IMG/VR virus record: IMGVR_UViG_3300046459_000548
Span: 28,200-92,199 of that record
Strand: one strand, 5' to 3'
Length of the DNA: 64,000 bases
Source of the DNA: a virus
Each line of letters starts with the position of its first letter. Position 1 is the first letter of the stretch. A model generated the notes under the pieces. It saw only the letters and a program-made list of their open reading frames with translations. It did not search any database and was not told the origin of the DNA. The position numbers and the translations under genes were made by a program. Below, piece after piece: positions 1 to 6,962 of the stretch.

Positions 1-634
1 TCTCGAGGTGTACGTACTCCTCGGTGGTGGCCGGTCGCGCGCCAAGCACGTCATCCTGTGAGCGGGTCGGGTATCCCATCTCCTCCAGTAGGAGCGGCGA
101 TCCGCCCGGGATGAGCCTCCGGTCCTCGAGCCGCGTCCCGCGCGCCAGCTCGATCGGGTAGTACGAATGCACCAGTTCGGCTGGCTTGCCATCGAGGTAG
201 CCGATGCGGGACCGGCGCATCGCCGTCCCGTCCTCGTCTAGGCCGAGAGCGAGGCGGACTTGTTTCGGCGGTTTCACCTCGCCGACCTCGAGCATCTTGT
301 ACTTGCCGTGCTGCTGGTTCTTCGTGGCCTCGGTCAGCCACCGGTACGGCTGCCCCGGCTCGGAGGGGCGCAGGCTGTGTGCGGGGCTGATTGCCTGGGA
401 GCCTTCGTTGCGCACGAAGACGCCGACTCCAGTCTGGCCCTCGAGGAACCTTTCGTCTTTGAGGATCTGGAGGGCGCGCTGAATGGTCACGTTCGACGTT
501 TCGAACTGTTCCCTCAGCTTCTCGTTTGTGGGGACCCGGGCTCCAGGTTCCCAGTCGCCCGACATGATCAGCTTTCTGATCTCGGCGGCGATGCGCTCAC
601 CGAGGGGGCGCTTGTCCTCGTGCGGCTCGGGCAT
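1..634 (-). CDS. GntR/HutC-family transcriptional regulator (3' end off window)
   Basis: Transcription factor of the GntR family, HutC (UTRA) subfamily. The frame is open from an ATG at 634 to the window edge, giving 211 codons with the C-terminus missing. Residues ~8-72 form the winged helix-turn-helix (LGERIAAEIRKLIMSG, then VPTNEKLREQF and the VTIQRALQIL recognition helix). Residues ~85 onward match a UTRA ligand domain, with the landmark SYYPIELARGT near 150. The start lies one base after the stop of the upstream UTRA-only gene, so the two are co-transcribed leftward. In Streptomyces conjugative elements such regulators often repress transfer genes (KorSA-like role); that role is inferred from context. 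Family assignment is secure; the ligand is unknown. Confidence 0.9.
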   Translation of the reverse strand, partial: MPEPHEDKRPLGERIAAEIRKLIMSGDWEPGARVPTNEKLREQFETSNVTIQRALQILKDERFLEGQTGVGVFVRNEGSQAISPAHSLRPSEPGQPYRWLTEATKNQQHGKYKMLEVGEVKPPKQVRLALGLDEDGTAMRRSRIGYLDGKPAELVHSYYPIELARGTRLEDRRLIPGGSPLLLEEMGYPTRSQDDVLGARPATTEEYVHLE

Positions 635-635
635 G

Positions 636-1166
636 TCAGTCGACCTCGATCTCGTAGTGGAGGCGGCGAGGCGCCTTCATGACCATGAACTGCACTTCGA
701 TGGGGCTCCCGTCTTCGGCGGTGGTCGTGCGTAGCAGCGTCAGGACACTCGAGCCCTCAGGGAGGGAGAGCGCGGTGCGCTCGAAGTCGTCCGCCTCCCG
801 GAACTCCAGATCCTCGGAGACGTGCCGGGCGTGGTAGCCGAGTTCGGCCAGCAGTGTGGGTGCGCCGCCTTTGATCTTCTTCTTCTCGAGGAGCGCTGTA
901 CCGCGCGCGATCTCGAGCGGGTAATACGAGTCGGCGAGTTCGATCGCTTCATCGTCGAGCAGGATGACCCGGCGGCGAACAGCGACCTTCTCGCCGGCTC
1001 CGAGAGAGAGGGTGGCGGCCACCTCTCGCGGCGGCACGACCTCGGCGACCTCGGTGAGTTGCTGACCGCCTCGTTGCCGCATCTCCTCACTCCAGGCGTC
1101 CGCTTGCCCCTGTTCGCGAGGCGTGACGTAGGCGAGTGAGTCATTCCGTCGCTGATTCTCGGCCAT
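636..1166 (-). CDS. UTRA-only GntR-like protein without DNA-binding domain
   Basis: A 176-residue protein that aligns with the UTRA half of the neighbouring regulator: SYYPLEIARGT here versus SYYPIELARGT there, and GGAPTLLAELGY versus GGSPLLLEEMGY. The N-terminal ~50 residues (MAENQRRNDSLAYV...) carry no winged helix, so it probably cannot bind DNA alone. The ATG at 1166 follows a GGAGGGGAGG ribosome site. It is first in a leftward operon with the full GntR gene. UTRA domains bind small effectors and dimerise, so a co-regulator or anti-repressor forming heterodimers is plausible (inference). A degraded paralogue is the alternative, but the frame is intact. Confidence 0.8.
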   Translation of the reverse strand: MAENQRRNDSLAYVTPREQGQADAWSEEMRQRGGQQLTEVAEVVPPREVAATLSLGAGEKVAVRRRVILLDDEAIELADSYYPLEIARGTALLEKKKIKGGAPTLLAELGYHARHVSEDLEFREADDFERTALSLPEGSSVLTLLRTTTAEDGSPIEVQFMVMKAPRRLHYEIEVD

Positions 1167-1212
1167 CTCTTGAGCCTCCCCTCCACTGATGATGCTCGTT
1201 CTGACCTCCCAA

Positions 1213-1302
1213 CCTTAAGCCCTTGATGATTACAGATGCCTGCACCCGCTTGGCCGAATCTGCGTCGCGAGGCTTGCTACGTTATGCATCAAGGCTTTAA
1301 GG
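1213..1302. promoter_or_regulatory. Inverted repeat pair in the divergent GntR / HTH promoter region
   Basis: CCTTAAGCCCTTGAT at 1213-1227 is the near-perfect reverse complement of ATCAAGGCTTTAAGG at 1288-1302 (14 of 15 positions). The two arms lie in the gap between the leftward UTRA/GntR operon and the rightward HTH gene and would suit a dimeric repressor acting on both promoters, possibly with looping. The binding protein is inferred; no -10/-35 pair could be assigned confidently. Confidence 0.5.
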
Positions 1303-1338
1303 TCGTTGACAGATGCGAAACCCGCGATCGGAGGCGCA

Positions 1339-1539
1339 ATGCTGCGAGTTCGGGACGTCGCGACGCACTTCCGAGTGCACCCCGCGACCGTCTATCGATG
1401 GATCCACCAGGGCTTTGTTCCTGCCTACAGGAACGGCCAGCCCTACCAGCCCGGAGACGGTGCCACCGGCACGCTCCGCATTCCCGAGTCCGTCCTGAAT
1501 TCGACGGACACCCCTCAGCCGTCCACGGAGGTGGCCTGA
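1339..1539 (+). CDS. Small helix-turn-helix (excisionase/MerR-like) protein
   Basis: A 66-residue DNA-binding protein. It opens with LRVRDVATHFRVHPATVYRWIHQG, a typical HTH_17/excisionase-like helix-turn-helix, followed by a short wing. The ATG at 1339 is chosen because GGAGG lies at 1330-1334; a TTG at 1306 would add eleven residues without a ribosome site. It begins the rightward operon opposite the GntR pair and ends in a TGATG overlap with the next gene. Such proteins in Streptomyces elements act as Xis or as small transcription factors. No integrase is nearby, so a regulatory role is at least as likely. Confidence 0.75.
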   Translation: MLRVRDVATHFRVHPATVYRWIHQGFVPAYRNGQPYQPGDGATGTLRIPESVLNSTDTPQPSTEVA

Positions 1540-1979
1540 TGTCCAGCATCACCACAACCCCCACCCAGGCCACCTCGATGTCGCCGGCCGACCGCATGGC
1601 CCACGACGACTCCTCCCACGTGACGTGGCGGGCCCGCGAGAAGTATCTGCGCGGCCTGAACGTCAACGGTCGTATCCGCACCGCAGGCGACCAGCTGCTC
1701 GCCGACATGGCCGGCCGGTGGGCGCTCATCGAGGTCACCGTCGAATACGTGTCCCCGGTCTCCCCGGACGGCAGCATCGTCCTCGTGGTCGCCGGACGCG
1801 ACCGGCAGGGTGAGGCCCTCGTTCAGATGGACGCCCAGGACCGGGCCGAAGCGCTCGACTGGATGGACCGGGACTACGCCTCCCTCCTCGGCAAGGCGAC
1901 CGTCCTGTACGGGCAGCCCGCACTCGACCTGCGGCGCGTCACCCTCGCCCAGCCGCAGAGCGTGAAGGCGGCGGCGTGA
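1539..1979 (+). CDS. Hypothetical protein in transfer-region operon
   Basis: A 146-residue soluble protein of unknown function, not recognised. It is acidic in the middle (VQMDAQDRAEALDWMDRDY), with beta-rich segments such as WALIEVTVEYVSP and SIVLVVAGRD. The ATG overlaps the preceding stop as TGATG and its own stop overlaps the next ATG, so it is translationally coupled within the small-gene operon led by the HTH protein. No signal peptide or metal motif is visible. Confidence 0.7.
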   Translation: MSSITTTPTQATSMSPADRMAHDDSSHVTWRAREKYLRGLNVNGRIRTAGDQLLADMAGRWALIEVTVEYVSPVSPDGSIVLVVAGRDRQGEALVQMDAQDRAEALDWMDRDYASLLGKATVLYGQPALDLRRVTLAQPQSVKAAA

Positions 1980-2149
1980 TGGCCACGGCGACCCGTCCGG
2001 CGATGCCCGCCGAGTTCTCCGACTCGCTGGATCTCGCGATCTACCGCGAGACCAAGAACCAGGTGCCGGCCGACGAGCGCTCCACCTGCCCGCTGCACCT
2101 GAACTGGCGGGACCGTTGCTCCCAGCTGCACGTGGCGGGTGGTCGCTGA
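1979..2149 (+). CDS. Small hypothetical protein (56 aa)
   Basis: A 56-residue frame, too small for most callers, supported by perfect coupling on both sides: its ATG shares bases with the previous stop (TGATG) and its TGA overlaps the next ATG. The protein starts MATATRPAMPAEF and contains one CPLHLNW segment. No function can be assigned. Confidence 0.65.
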   Translation: MATATRPAMPAEFSDSLDLAIYRETKNQVPADERSTCPLHLNWRDRCSQLHVAGGR

Positions 2150-2379
2150 TGGACCCCGCTCTGATCCGGGCCGTCGCCGCGCAGCTGACCCGCCTGTCAC
2201 TGCGTGAGCCGGGCGAGGCGACCTGCCGCATCATGCTGGGCGGTCTGCCGCTGGCCAGTGCTTTCGACTGCTGGCACAGCGTGGACTTGTCGGCTGCGGG
2301 ACTCCACCGGGCAGCCGTGCTCCTCGAAGTTCCGGGCGTGACACCCCGACTGGCGCCGGTCCTGCAGCTCCGGCGCTAG
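2149..2379 (+). CDS. Small hypothetical protein (76 aa)
   Basis: A 76-residue protein starting MDPALIRAVAAQL, coupled to the upstream gene by a TGATG overlap. It is leucine- and alanine-rich with one CWHS motif and no recognised domain. A strong stem-loop begins 14 bases after its stop, so this is the last gene of the first small-gene operon. Confidence 0.65.
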   Translation: MDPALIRAVAAQLTRLSLREPGEATCRIMLGGLPLASAFDCWHSVDLSAAGLHRAAVLLEVPGVTPRLAPVLQLRR

Positions 2380-2392
2380 ACCCCCAAGACCG

Positions 2393-2434
2393 CCGCGGCA
2401 GCGGTCCGACAATCCCCCCGTCCCGCTGCCGCGG
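2393..2434 (+). terminator. Stem-loop with C-rich loop, 12-bp stem
   Basis: CCGCGGCAGCGG (2393-2404) pairs perfectly with CCGCTGCCGCGG (2423-2434). The loop holds an inner GAC/GTC pair around AATCCCCCC. There is no U-tract, as is common in Streptomyces terminators. Two other hairpins with similar loops occur in this window (3144 and 14468). Confidence 0.6.
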
Positions 2435-2488
2435 CTTTCCACCCCGCACCACCCCTCATCCCGGCATGACCAACCGAGGAGATCAGCC

Positions 2489-2881
2489 ATGCCTTCTACC
2501 GACCAGGCCGTCCGCTCCAGCATCGAGGACGTCGACGATGCCGTGGGCAAACTGCGGATCGACTACCGTCGCGCAGGCTTCCAGGGCATCCACACCGGAG
2601 CCGTCCCGTTCGGCCGATTCGGCAACCTCGTCGGCTCCGAGGTCACGGCAGAGCAGCGCATCGACGTCGGCAACACCGGCGAGTACGTGTCCGTCCGCCA
2701 CACCTTCGTCGTCACCTGCACTGGCTTCGGCTGCACCGACCCCGTCGCCGAAGTCGCGACACGCAACCTGATCTTCGACTGTGACCACGGCGACATCACC
2801 GAAGAGGGTCGGCTCGCCGCCCGCAAGCAGGCCCAAGCCCACGCCGAGACGTGCCGCGCCCTGCCCCGCACCACCGCCTGA
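2489..2881 (+). CDS. Hypothetical protein of the transfer region
   Basis: A 130-residue protein with a good ribosome site (GAGGAG) before the ATG. The centre carries beta-strand-rich sequence (YVSVRHTFVVTCTGFGC) with cysteines in CTGFGC and DCDHGD, and the C-terminal part is helical (GRLAARKQAQAHAETCRAL). The spaced C, C, C, H and H could bind a metal, but no family was recognised. It lies between two hairpins, so it may be its own transcription unit within the leader block. Confidence 0.7.
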   Translation: MPSTDQAVRSSIEDVDDAVGKLRIDYRRAGFQGIHTGAVPFGRFGNLVGSEVTAEQRIDVGNTGEYVSVRHTFVVTCTGFGCTDPVAEVATRNLIFDCDHGDITEEGRLAARKQAQAHAETCRALPRTTA

Positions 2882-2929
2882 CCCCACCCCCCATCCCATT
2901 CCTGATTGACCACCTTGAAGGGCACCCCC

Positions 2930-3130
2930 ATGTCTCTGACTCTGATCACCTCCGCCCCGTCGTCGGATGCCGAGTACCGCACCGGCCTGATCTCCCGCTA
3001 CCTGACCGCCCGCAGCTCGCGGACACGGAAGGCGCTGCGGGCCGAGGCCGCGGCCTACGACCGGGCCAACAAGGACGCCCCGTCTCTGACGGATGAGCTG
3101 TTCGGCGCGAGCCTCGGCGACGTCGCCTGA
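2930..3130 (+). CDS. Small hypothetical protein (66 aa)
   Basis: A 66-residue, basic, helical protein (MSLTLITSAPSSDAEYRTG). The ATG at 2930 is preceded by GAAGGG; a TTG eight codons upstream is less likely. It ends with DELFGASLGDVA. No domain was recognised. A stem-loop follows the stop within 15 bases. Confidence 0.6.
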   Translation: MSLTLITSAPSSDAEYRTGLISRYLTARSSRTRKALRAEAAAYDRANKDAPSLTDELFGASLGDVA

Positions 3131-3143
3131 GCCCCTAGACCGC

Positions 3144-3186
3144 CGTGGCGGCGAGGAACCCAATCCCCCGCGGACTCGCCGCCACG
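3144..3186 (+). terminator. Stem-loop with C-rich loop
   Basis: CGTGGCGGCGAG (3144-3155) pairs with CTCGCCGCCACG (3175-3186), a 12-bp perfect stem. The loop contains CCCAATCCCCC, resembling the loops at 2411 and 14483. It probably ends or attenuates the preceding transcript. Confidence 0.6.
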
Positions 3187-3234
3187 GTCTACGACCCCGC
3201 CCCCACCCCAGCCCCAACCCGAGAGGAACCCGCG

Positions 3235-3447
3235 ATGAGCAGCACCGAGTCCGACTACTTCGAGATCGCCACCGACAAGGCCCTGTTCAAGAAGGACGGA
3301 GCTGCCCCCTTCGGCGCCCCGGCCGGCACCCGCGTCGAGTCGTTCAAGGAGACCGGCGACTGGGTCGACATCCACCTGTCCAGCGGCTACCAGATCAGCC
3401 TGCACGAGTCGCGGATCGCCTACATCCTCACCCGCAACGCCGCCTGA
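3235..3447 (+). CDS. Small hypothetical protein (70 aa)
   Basis: A 70-residue protein starting MSSTESDYFEIATDKALF. The ATG at 3235 follows GAGAGGAA; the in-frame ATG at 3145 lies inside the hairpin and is rejected. The sequence predicts a compact beta fold (VESFKETGDWVDIHLSSGYQISLHESRIAYI). It is coupled to the RapZ-like gene by a TGATG overlap. Function unknown. Confidence 0.65.
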   Translation: MSSTESDYFEIATDKALFKKDGAAPFGAPAGTRVESFKETGDWVDIHLSSGYQISLHESRIAYILTRNAA

Positions 3448-3860
3448 TGGCCGACGTGGTGATCGTGTCGTTCGGCTTCCTGCACGATTCCGCCCCGGAT
3501 GCGGACGTGGTTCTGGATTTGCGGCGTGCGTTCCGTGACCCGCACGTCGACCCGCGCATGCGGGAGTTGACCGGCCGCGACCGGCTCGTCCAGCGGACCG
3601 TGCTCGGAACGCTCGGGGTTCGCCCCCTGCTGCGGGCCACCGTCCGGCAGGTCGCCGCCTACAGCCAGGGCCCGTCCGTCGACCGGATCGTCATCGGCTC
3701 CGGATGTGCGGGCGGCAGGCACCGGTCGGTGGTTGTCGCCGAACGGCTCGCCCGACGGCTCCGGCGCCGTGGCCACCGCGTCACCGTCACCCACCGCGAC
3801 CTGCACCAGCCCGTCGTGCAGCGCCCCAACACCACCACACCTCCCGAGAGGAGCGCCTGA
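3447..3860 (+). CDS. Stand-alone RapZ C-terminal-domain protein
   Basis: A 137-residue protein that corresponds to the C-terminal half of RapZ/YvcJ-type proteins and lacks their N-terminal P-loop ATPase. Diagnostic stretches in order are VSFGFLHDSAPDADVVLDLR, DPHVDPRMRELTGRDRLVQ, IVIGSGCAGGRHRSVVVAERLA and VTVTHRD. They correspond to the family landmarks SFGFKHG, NPH...LR..TG, GCTGGQHRSV and HRD. In enterobacteria this domain is the RNA-binding part of RapZ; what it binds here is unknown. It is translationally coupled on both sides in the transfer-region operon. Domain assignment is strong; function is open. Confidence 0.85.
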   Translation: MADVVIVSFGFLHDSAPDADVVLDLRRAFRDPHVDPRMRELTGRDRLVQRTVLGTLGVRPLLRATVRQVAAYSQGPSVDRIVIGSGCAGGRHRSVVVAERLARRLRRRGHRVTVTHRDLHQPVVQRPNTTTPPERSA

Positions 3861-4093
3861 TGAGCGCGTCGACCACGAGCTACTGCTTGATCATGACGGT
3901 CCAGCCTGCGCAGCGGGACCGCGGCGTTACGGCTCTCGCCACGATCAGCAGGGTCATTGACGTCCCCGCAGGCACGACCCGCGATCAGCTCTTCAACGAC
4001 GCCTGCGAGTACGTAGCCGGCCAGTTGCGGGACAAGGGCCTGCCGGGCGGCCACAACGTCCTCTTCTACTCCCTTGAACCCAACGATCTTTAA
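3860..4093 (+). CDS. Small hypothetical protein (77 aa)
   Basis: A 77-residue protein coupled to the RapZ-like gene (TGATG). It reads MSASTTSYCLIMTVQPAQ and later RVIDVPAGTTRDQLFNDACEYVAGQL, suggesting an alpha/beta fold with one amphipathic helix. Nine bases separate its stop from the ATG of the membrane protein downstream. No family was recognised. Confidence 0.65.
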   Translation: MSASTTSYCLIMTVQPAQRDRGVTALATISRVIDVPAGTTRDQLFNDACEYVAGQLRDKGLPGGHNVLFYSLEPNDL

Positions 4094-4102
4094 GGAGGAA
4101 TC

Positions 4103-5218
4103 ATGAGCTTCACCGACAAGTTCAAGGCCCCGGGCCGCCGCCTGGACGTGTTCGCCGTCGTCGAGAAGCTACTGACGCTCGCCTCGCTCACCCTGGTCGC
4201 CATCACGGTCGGCGGGCAGCTGGGCGAGATGATCGGCCTGCACGGCAGGGTCGGCATGCTCGTCGGCTGGTCGATCGCCGTCGTGTACGACGCCCTGTGG
4301 ATCGGGGCGCTGCGCATGTCGGAGATCGCGATCCGGCAGCGCTCGAAGGTCGGCATGGCCGTCATGCTCGGCCTGTCCGCCGTCGCGGTCGGCGTCTCGG
4401 CAACGATCCTGCTGATCCTCGGCCACGCCAAGGTATTCGCCTTCGTACCGGTCGCCGCCGCCCTGTTCATGGGGCTGCGCCTGTTCGCCAGCAACGTCCT
4501 TGCCGACCCGGCGACGGCCGCCCGCATCGCCGAGCAGTCCGCGGCGGACCGCAACGCCCGAGCCCTGGCCGCGGCCGGCGCCCGGCATCTGCGGTCCGAG
4601 GCGACGACGGATGTGCTGACGGAGACCGCCGGCCATCTCGCGGAGATGCAGCGGCAGATCGCCCGAGCCGATGTTCTGACGAAGGCGCAGGCTGAAATCA
4701 ACGAGGCCCGCGCCAACGCCGAGAAGCGCCTGCAGGACTCCGAGAAGAAGCACGGTGTGGCGGCGCTGGCCTTCGCCGAACGCGACCTGATTCTGACCGT
4801 CTCCCGGCCCGCGGTCACGGCAGGCGGAGACACCCCGCCCGAGCTGGAGGGTCACACGGTGGTCACACAGGCCACCCCGGAAATCGCGACCGTGACCACA
4901 CCCCCCGTGACCGAGCCCGAAACCGAGGTCCCGGTTGCGGGGGAGACGCTGCCCCGGCAGGCGCCAGTAGCCAACCCGATGGAGCTCTCCGAGCTGGCCG
5001 TGGCGGCGGGCGTACCGCTGCCGAAGCCGGGGGCGAAGCTCACCGACGAGCAGCTGTCCGTGGTGCTGCGCTGGCTGCGGTACGCCATGGAGCCGCCGCG
5101 CTCTTACCGCCAGGCGCAGAAGGACTTCCGTGACGCCGGGTTCACCGCCCGAGAGGAGCGCATCCGCCACGCCTGGGCGGAGATCGAGGAGCGCGAGACC
5201 GGCGCCCTCACTAGCTAG
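4103..5218 (+). CDS. Multi-pass membrane protein, Spd-like conjugative spread candidate
   Basis: A 371-residue protein with a strong AAGGAGG site before the ATG. Residues ~20-135 contain about four hydrophobic segments (LLTLASLTLVAITVGGQLG, GMLVGWSIAVVYDALWIGAL, VMLGLSAVAVGVSATILLIL, FVPVAAALFMGLRLFAS). A charged helical, probably coiled-coil stretch covers ~140-235, then a Pro/Thr/Val-rich linker and a basic C-terminal domain (~285-371). The layout of membrane domain, coiled coil and cytoplasmic tail, and the position upstream of tra, fit Streptomyces Spd proteins for intramycelial plasmid spread. That role is inferred from context. Confidence 0.6.
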   Translation: MSFTDKFKAPGRRLDVFAVVEKLLTLASLTLVAITVGGQLGEMIGLHGRVGMLVGWSIAVVYDALWIGALRMSEIAIRQRSKVGMAVMLGLSAVAVGVSATILLILGHAKVFAFVPVAAALFMGLRLFASNVLADPATAARIAEQSAADRNARALAAAGARHLRSEATTDVLTETAGHLAEMQRQIARADVLTKAQAEINEARANAEKRLQDSEKKHGVAALAFAERDLILTVSRPAVTAGGDTPPELEGHTVVTQATPEIATVTTPPVTEPETEVPVAGETLPRQAPVANPMELSELAVAAGVPLPKPGAKLTDEQLSVVLRWLRYAMEPPRSYRQAQKDFRDAGFTAREERIRHAWAEIEERETGALTS

Positions 5219-5307
5219 CCGGCATGCCCAGTGAGGCCCAGCCCCCACGGTCTGGTCCTTGCTGAGACTGCCGGAAGCAGTCGACATAGCAAAACCGCAG
5301 GTCAAGC

Positions 5308-5363
5308 CCGGTGAGTGAACCGGTGAGCGGAACCCTCGCAGACCCGGCAAGCAGACCCGGACA
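5308..5363. repeat. Two sets of short tandem repeats in the spd-tra interval (candidate clt)
   Basis: CCGGTGAGTGAA at 5308-5319 is followed directly by CCGGTGAGCGGAA at 5320-5332, then GCAGACCCGGCAA at 5338-5350 and GCAGACCCGGACA at 5351-5363. They lie in a 189-base noncoding gap. Streptomyces TraB-type translocases bind clusters of 8-bp repeats, and the 8-mer GACCCGGA known from plasmid pSVH1 occurs here once. Assigning a transfer locus is speculative. Confidence 0.35.
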
Positions 5364-5407
5364 GGGTCGCGCCCGACACCACCACCCATGAGAGGAGATC
5401 AGCAGAC

Positions 5408-5596
5408 GTGAGCGGATCAACGTACTGGCCCACAGAGATCAAGCGGGCGGACAGGCGCTCACCCAAGGCGGGCGCGACCCGCCGGCTGGACCGGCTGCGC
5501 AGCACCTTGCGCGACCTCGACCCAGTCATCGCCAACCGGGCATGGGGCGAGATCGGTGAAGCCCTCCAGCGCATCACCGACCGCTACACGCAGTAA
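5408..5596 (+). CDS. Small basic hypothetical protein (62 aa)
   Basis: A 62-residue, arginine-rich, helical protein (GATRRLDRLRSTLRDLDPVIANRAWGEIGEALQRITDRY). The GTG at 5408 is supported by GAGAGGAG twelve bases upstream. It sits between the repeat-bearing gap and a palindromic gap. Its basic helices could bind DNA, but no family is recognised. Confidence 0.6.
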   Translation: MSGSTYWPTEIKRADRRSPKAGATRRLDRLRSTLRDLDPVIANRAWGEIGEALQRITDRYTQ

Positions 5597-5647
5597 ACGT
5601 TCACTCGTTCATTCACCCCAGGGACAGATGAACATTCCCTGTGCTAC

Positions 5648-5663
5648 GCGCGCACGTGCGCGC
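5648..5663. promoter_or_regulatory. 16-bp perfect palindrome upstream of the membrane/coiled-coil gene
   Basis: GCGCGCACGTGCGCGC is a perfect dyad. The gap 5597-5712 also contains ACGTTCAC twice (5598, 5672 region) and an AGGGACA...TCCCTGT inverted pair. This density of symmetric elements suggests an operator or promoter region for the gene at 5713. Confidence 0.4.
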
Positions 5664-5712
5664 ACAAAGCAGACGTTCACCCGCCCCAGTCACGGACCGT
5701 GAAAGGAAAACG

Positions 5713-6960
5713 ATGGAGATCCTGCTCATCGCGGCATGCGCGTGGCTCGTCCACACGGCAGGCGCGCAGAGCGAGCAGTCGAAAATGGGGCTGTCCCCGG
5801 CACAGCGCGACATCCTGCGCGAGACGACCCGGCACGAGAAAGCCGTCCAGAAGATCGCCGACAGGCACGGCGTCGCCCCGCCAGCCGGCAACAAGCCTGG
5901 CGTCTCGCCGTGGAAGGAACCGCCGTCCACGGAGAACGGGCCGGCGCTCACCCTCCCGGAGGCGTTCCGGTCCGGCTACCGGAACCGCACCGCCGTCGAA
6001 CGGGTGGCCACCCCGATAGGGCGTCGGGCCGGCGGATGGACCGCGCAGGGCGTGGCCTGGGTCCAGGACACAGGCAAGGGTGCGCTGCGCGAATACCGCA
6101 AGCGCCGACGTGCCGGCGGCCACGAAGATCCGGCGCCGGTGCTCGTGCCGATGCCGCCCGCCCAACCGCCGATCGTTCCGCCGATGCCGACGGAGCCGCC
6201 GATAGCGGGCACCGACGACGGCGTGACGGTCAAGAAGCCCGAGGTCACAGACGAAACCGACCCATCCAGCATCCCGAAGGCGGCAACGGCTCCCGAAGCC
6301 GCCGCAGATGGGGCCGAGCCGGAACCGAAGGCTCTCGGGCCGGAGGAGTTCGACGAGTGGGTCAAGGGCCCCCTCGAGGTTCCAGTCGACCGTGACACCT
6401 CCGGGGATACGAAGCCCGCCGCTACGGCCCCCGCTGCCGACCCCGCGCCGACGGCGCCGGAGTCCCAGCCGGCCGTAACCGAACCCGCGAACGACAAGGA
6501 GCCGGCTGCCGCCGGTGAAGGAGTAGGACGCATGGCAGCAGAAGTCACCTACGAGTCCGTCATGGACGAGAGCGACGAGCTCTCCCTGATGTGCGACGAC
6601 GACGTCAGGGTCTACGGCCGGATCCGTATCCGGTCGGAGCGTGAGATCGGACGCGGCGACGCGCTGATCGCCGCCCTGGAAAACGCCGGATTCGGCCCGT
6701 CCGTCATCGGCTGGGTCGCCCGCTGCAAGGAGCAGTACCAGGTGATCCACGGCCAGCTCGACGAGCTGGAGACCAACACGATCGCCCAAGGCGAGCAGGT
6801 CGTGAAGGCCAAGGCCTTGTTGGAGGCCGGGCAGGGGGTCTACGCCGACATCGCCAAGGACATGGAGTCGGTCGCCGAGCGGGGCTCCTACGTCTCCGAT
6901 GCCGTCGACGCCGAGGACACCTCCGCCCACACCGAGGTCTACGAGACGAAGGCGGCCTGA
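5713..6960 (+). CDS. Membrane-anchored Pro/Ala/Glu-rich protein with helical C-terminus
   Basis: A 415-residue protein. The ATG at 5713 follows GAAAGGAAAA. Residues 1-18 (MEILLIAACAWLVHTAG) form a probable N-terminal membrane anchor. Residues ~130-275 are a low-complexity Pro/Ala/Glu/Thr linker. Residues ~285-415 are a charged helical domain (RIRIRSEREIGRGDALIAALENAG, then QLDELETNTIAQGEQVVKAKALLEAG). It precedes another helical protein and tra, so a part in the conjugation apparatus is likely. No named family was recognised. Confidence 0.6.
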   Translation: MEILLIAACAWLVHTAGAQSEQSKMGLSPAQRDILRETTRHEKAVQKIADRHGVAPPAGNKPGVSPWKEPPSTENGPALTLPEAFRSGYRNRTAVERVATPIGRRAGGWTAQGVAWVQDTGKGALREYRKRRRAGGHEDPAPVLVPMPPAQPPIVPPMPTEPPIAGTDDGVTVKKPEVTDETDPSSIPKAATAPEAAADGAEPEPKALGPEEFDEWVKGPLEVPVDRDTSGDTKPAATAPAADPAPTAPESQPAVTEPANDKEPAAAGEGVGRMAAEVTYESVMDESDELSLMCDDDVRVYGRIRIRSEREIGRGDALIAALENAGFGPSVIGWVARCKEQYQVIHGQLDELETNTIAQGEQVVKAKALLEAGQGVYADIAKDMESVAERGSYVSDAVDAEDTSAHTEVYETKAA

Positions 6961-6962
6961 CC

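Noticed and set aside
5354-5361. GACCCGGA as proof of a pSVH1-type clt
   Set aside because: A single exact copy of an 8-mer in very GC-rich DNA is expected by chance; only the tandem setting keeps it as a candidate.
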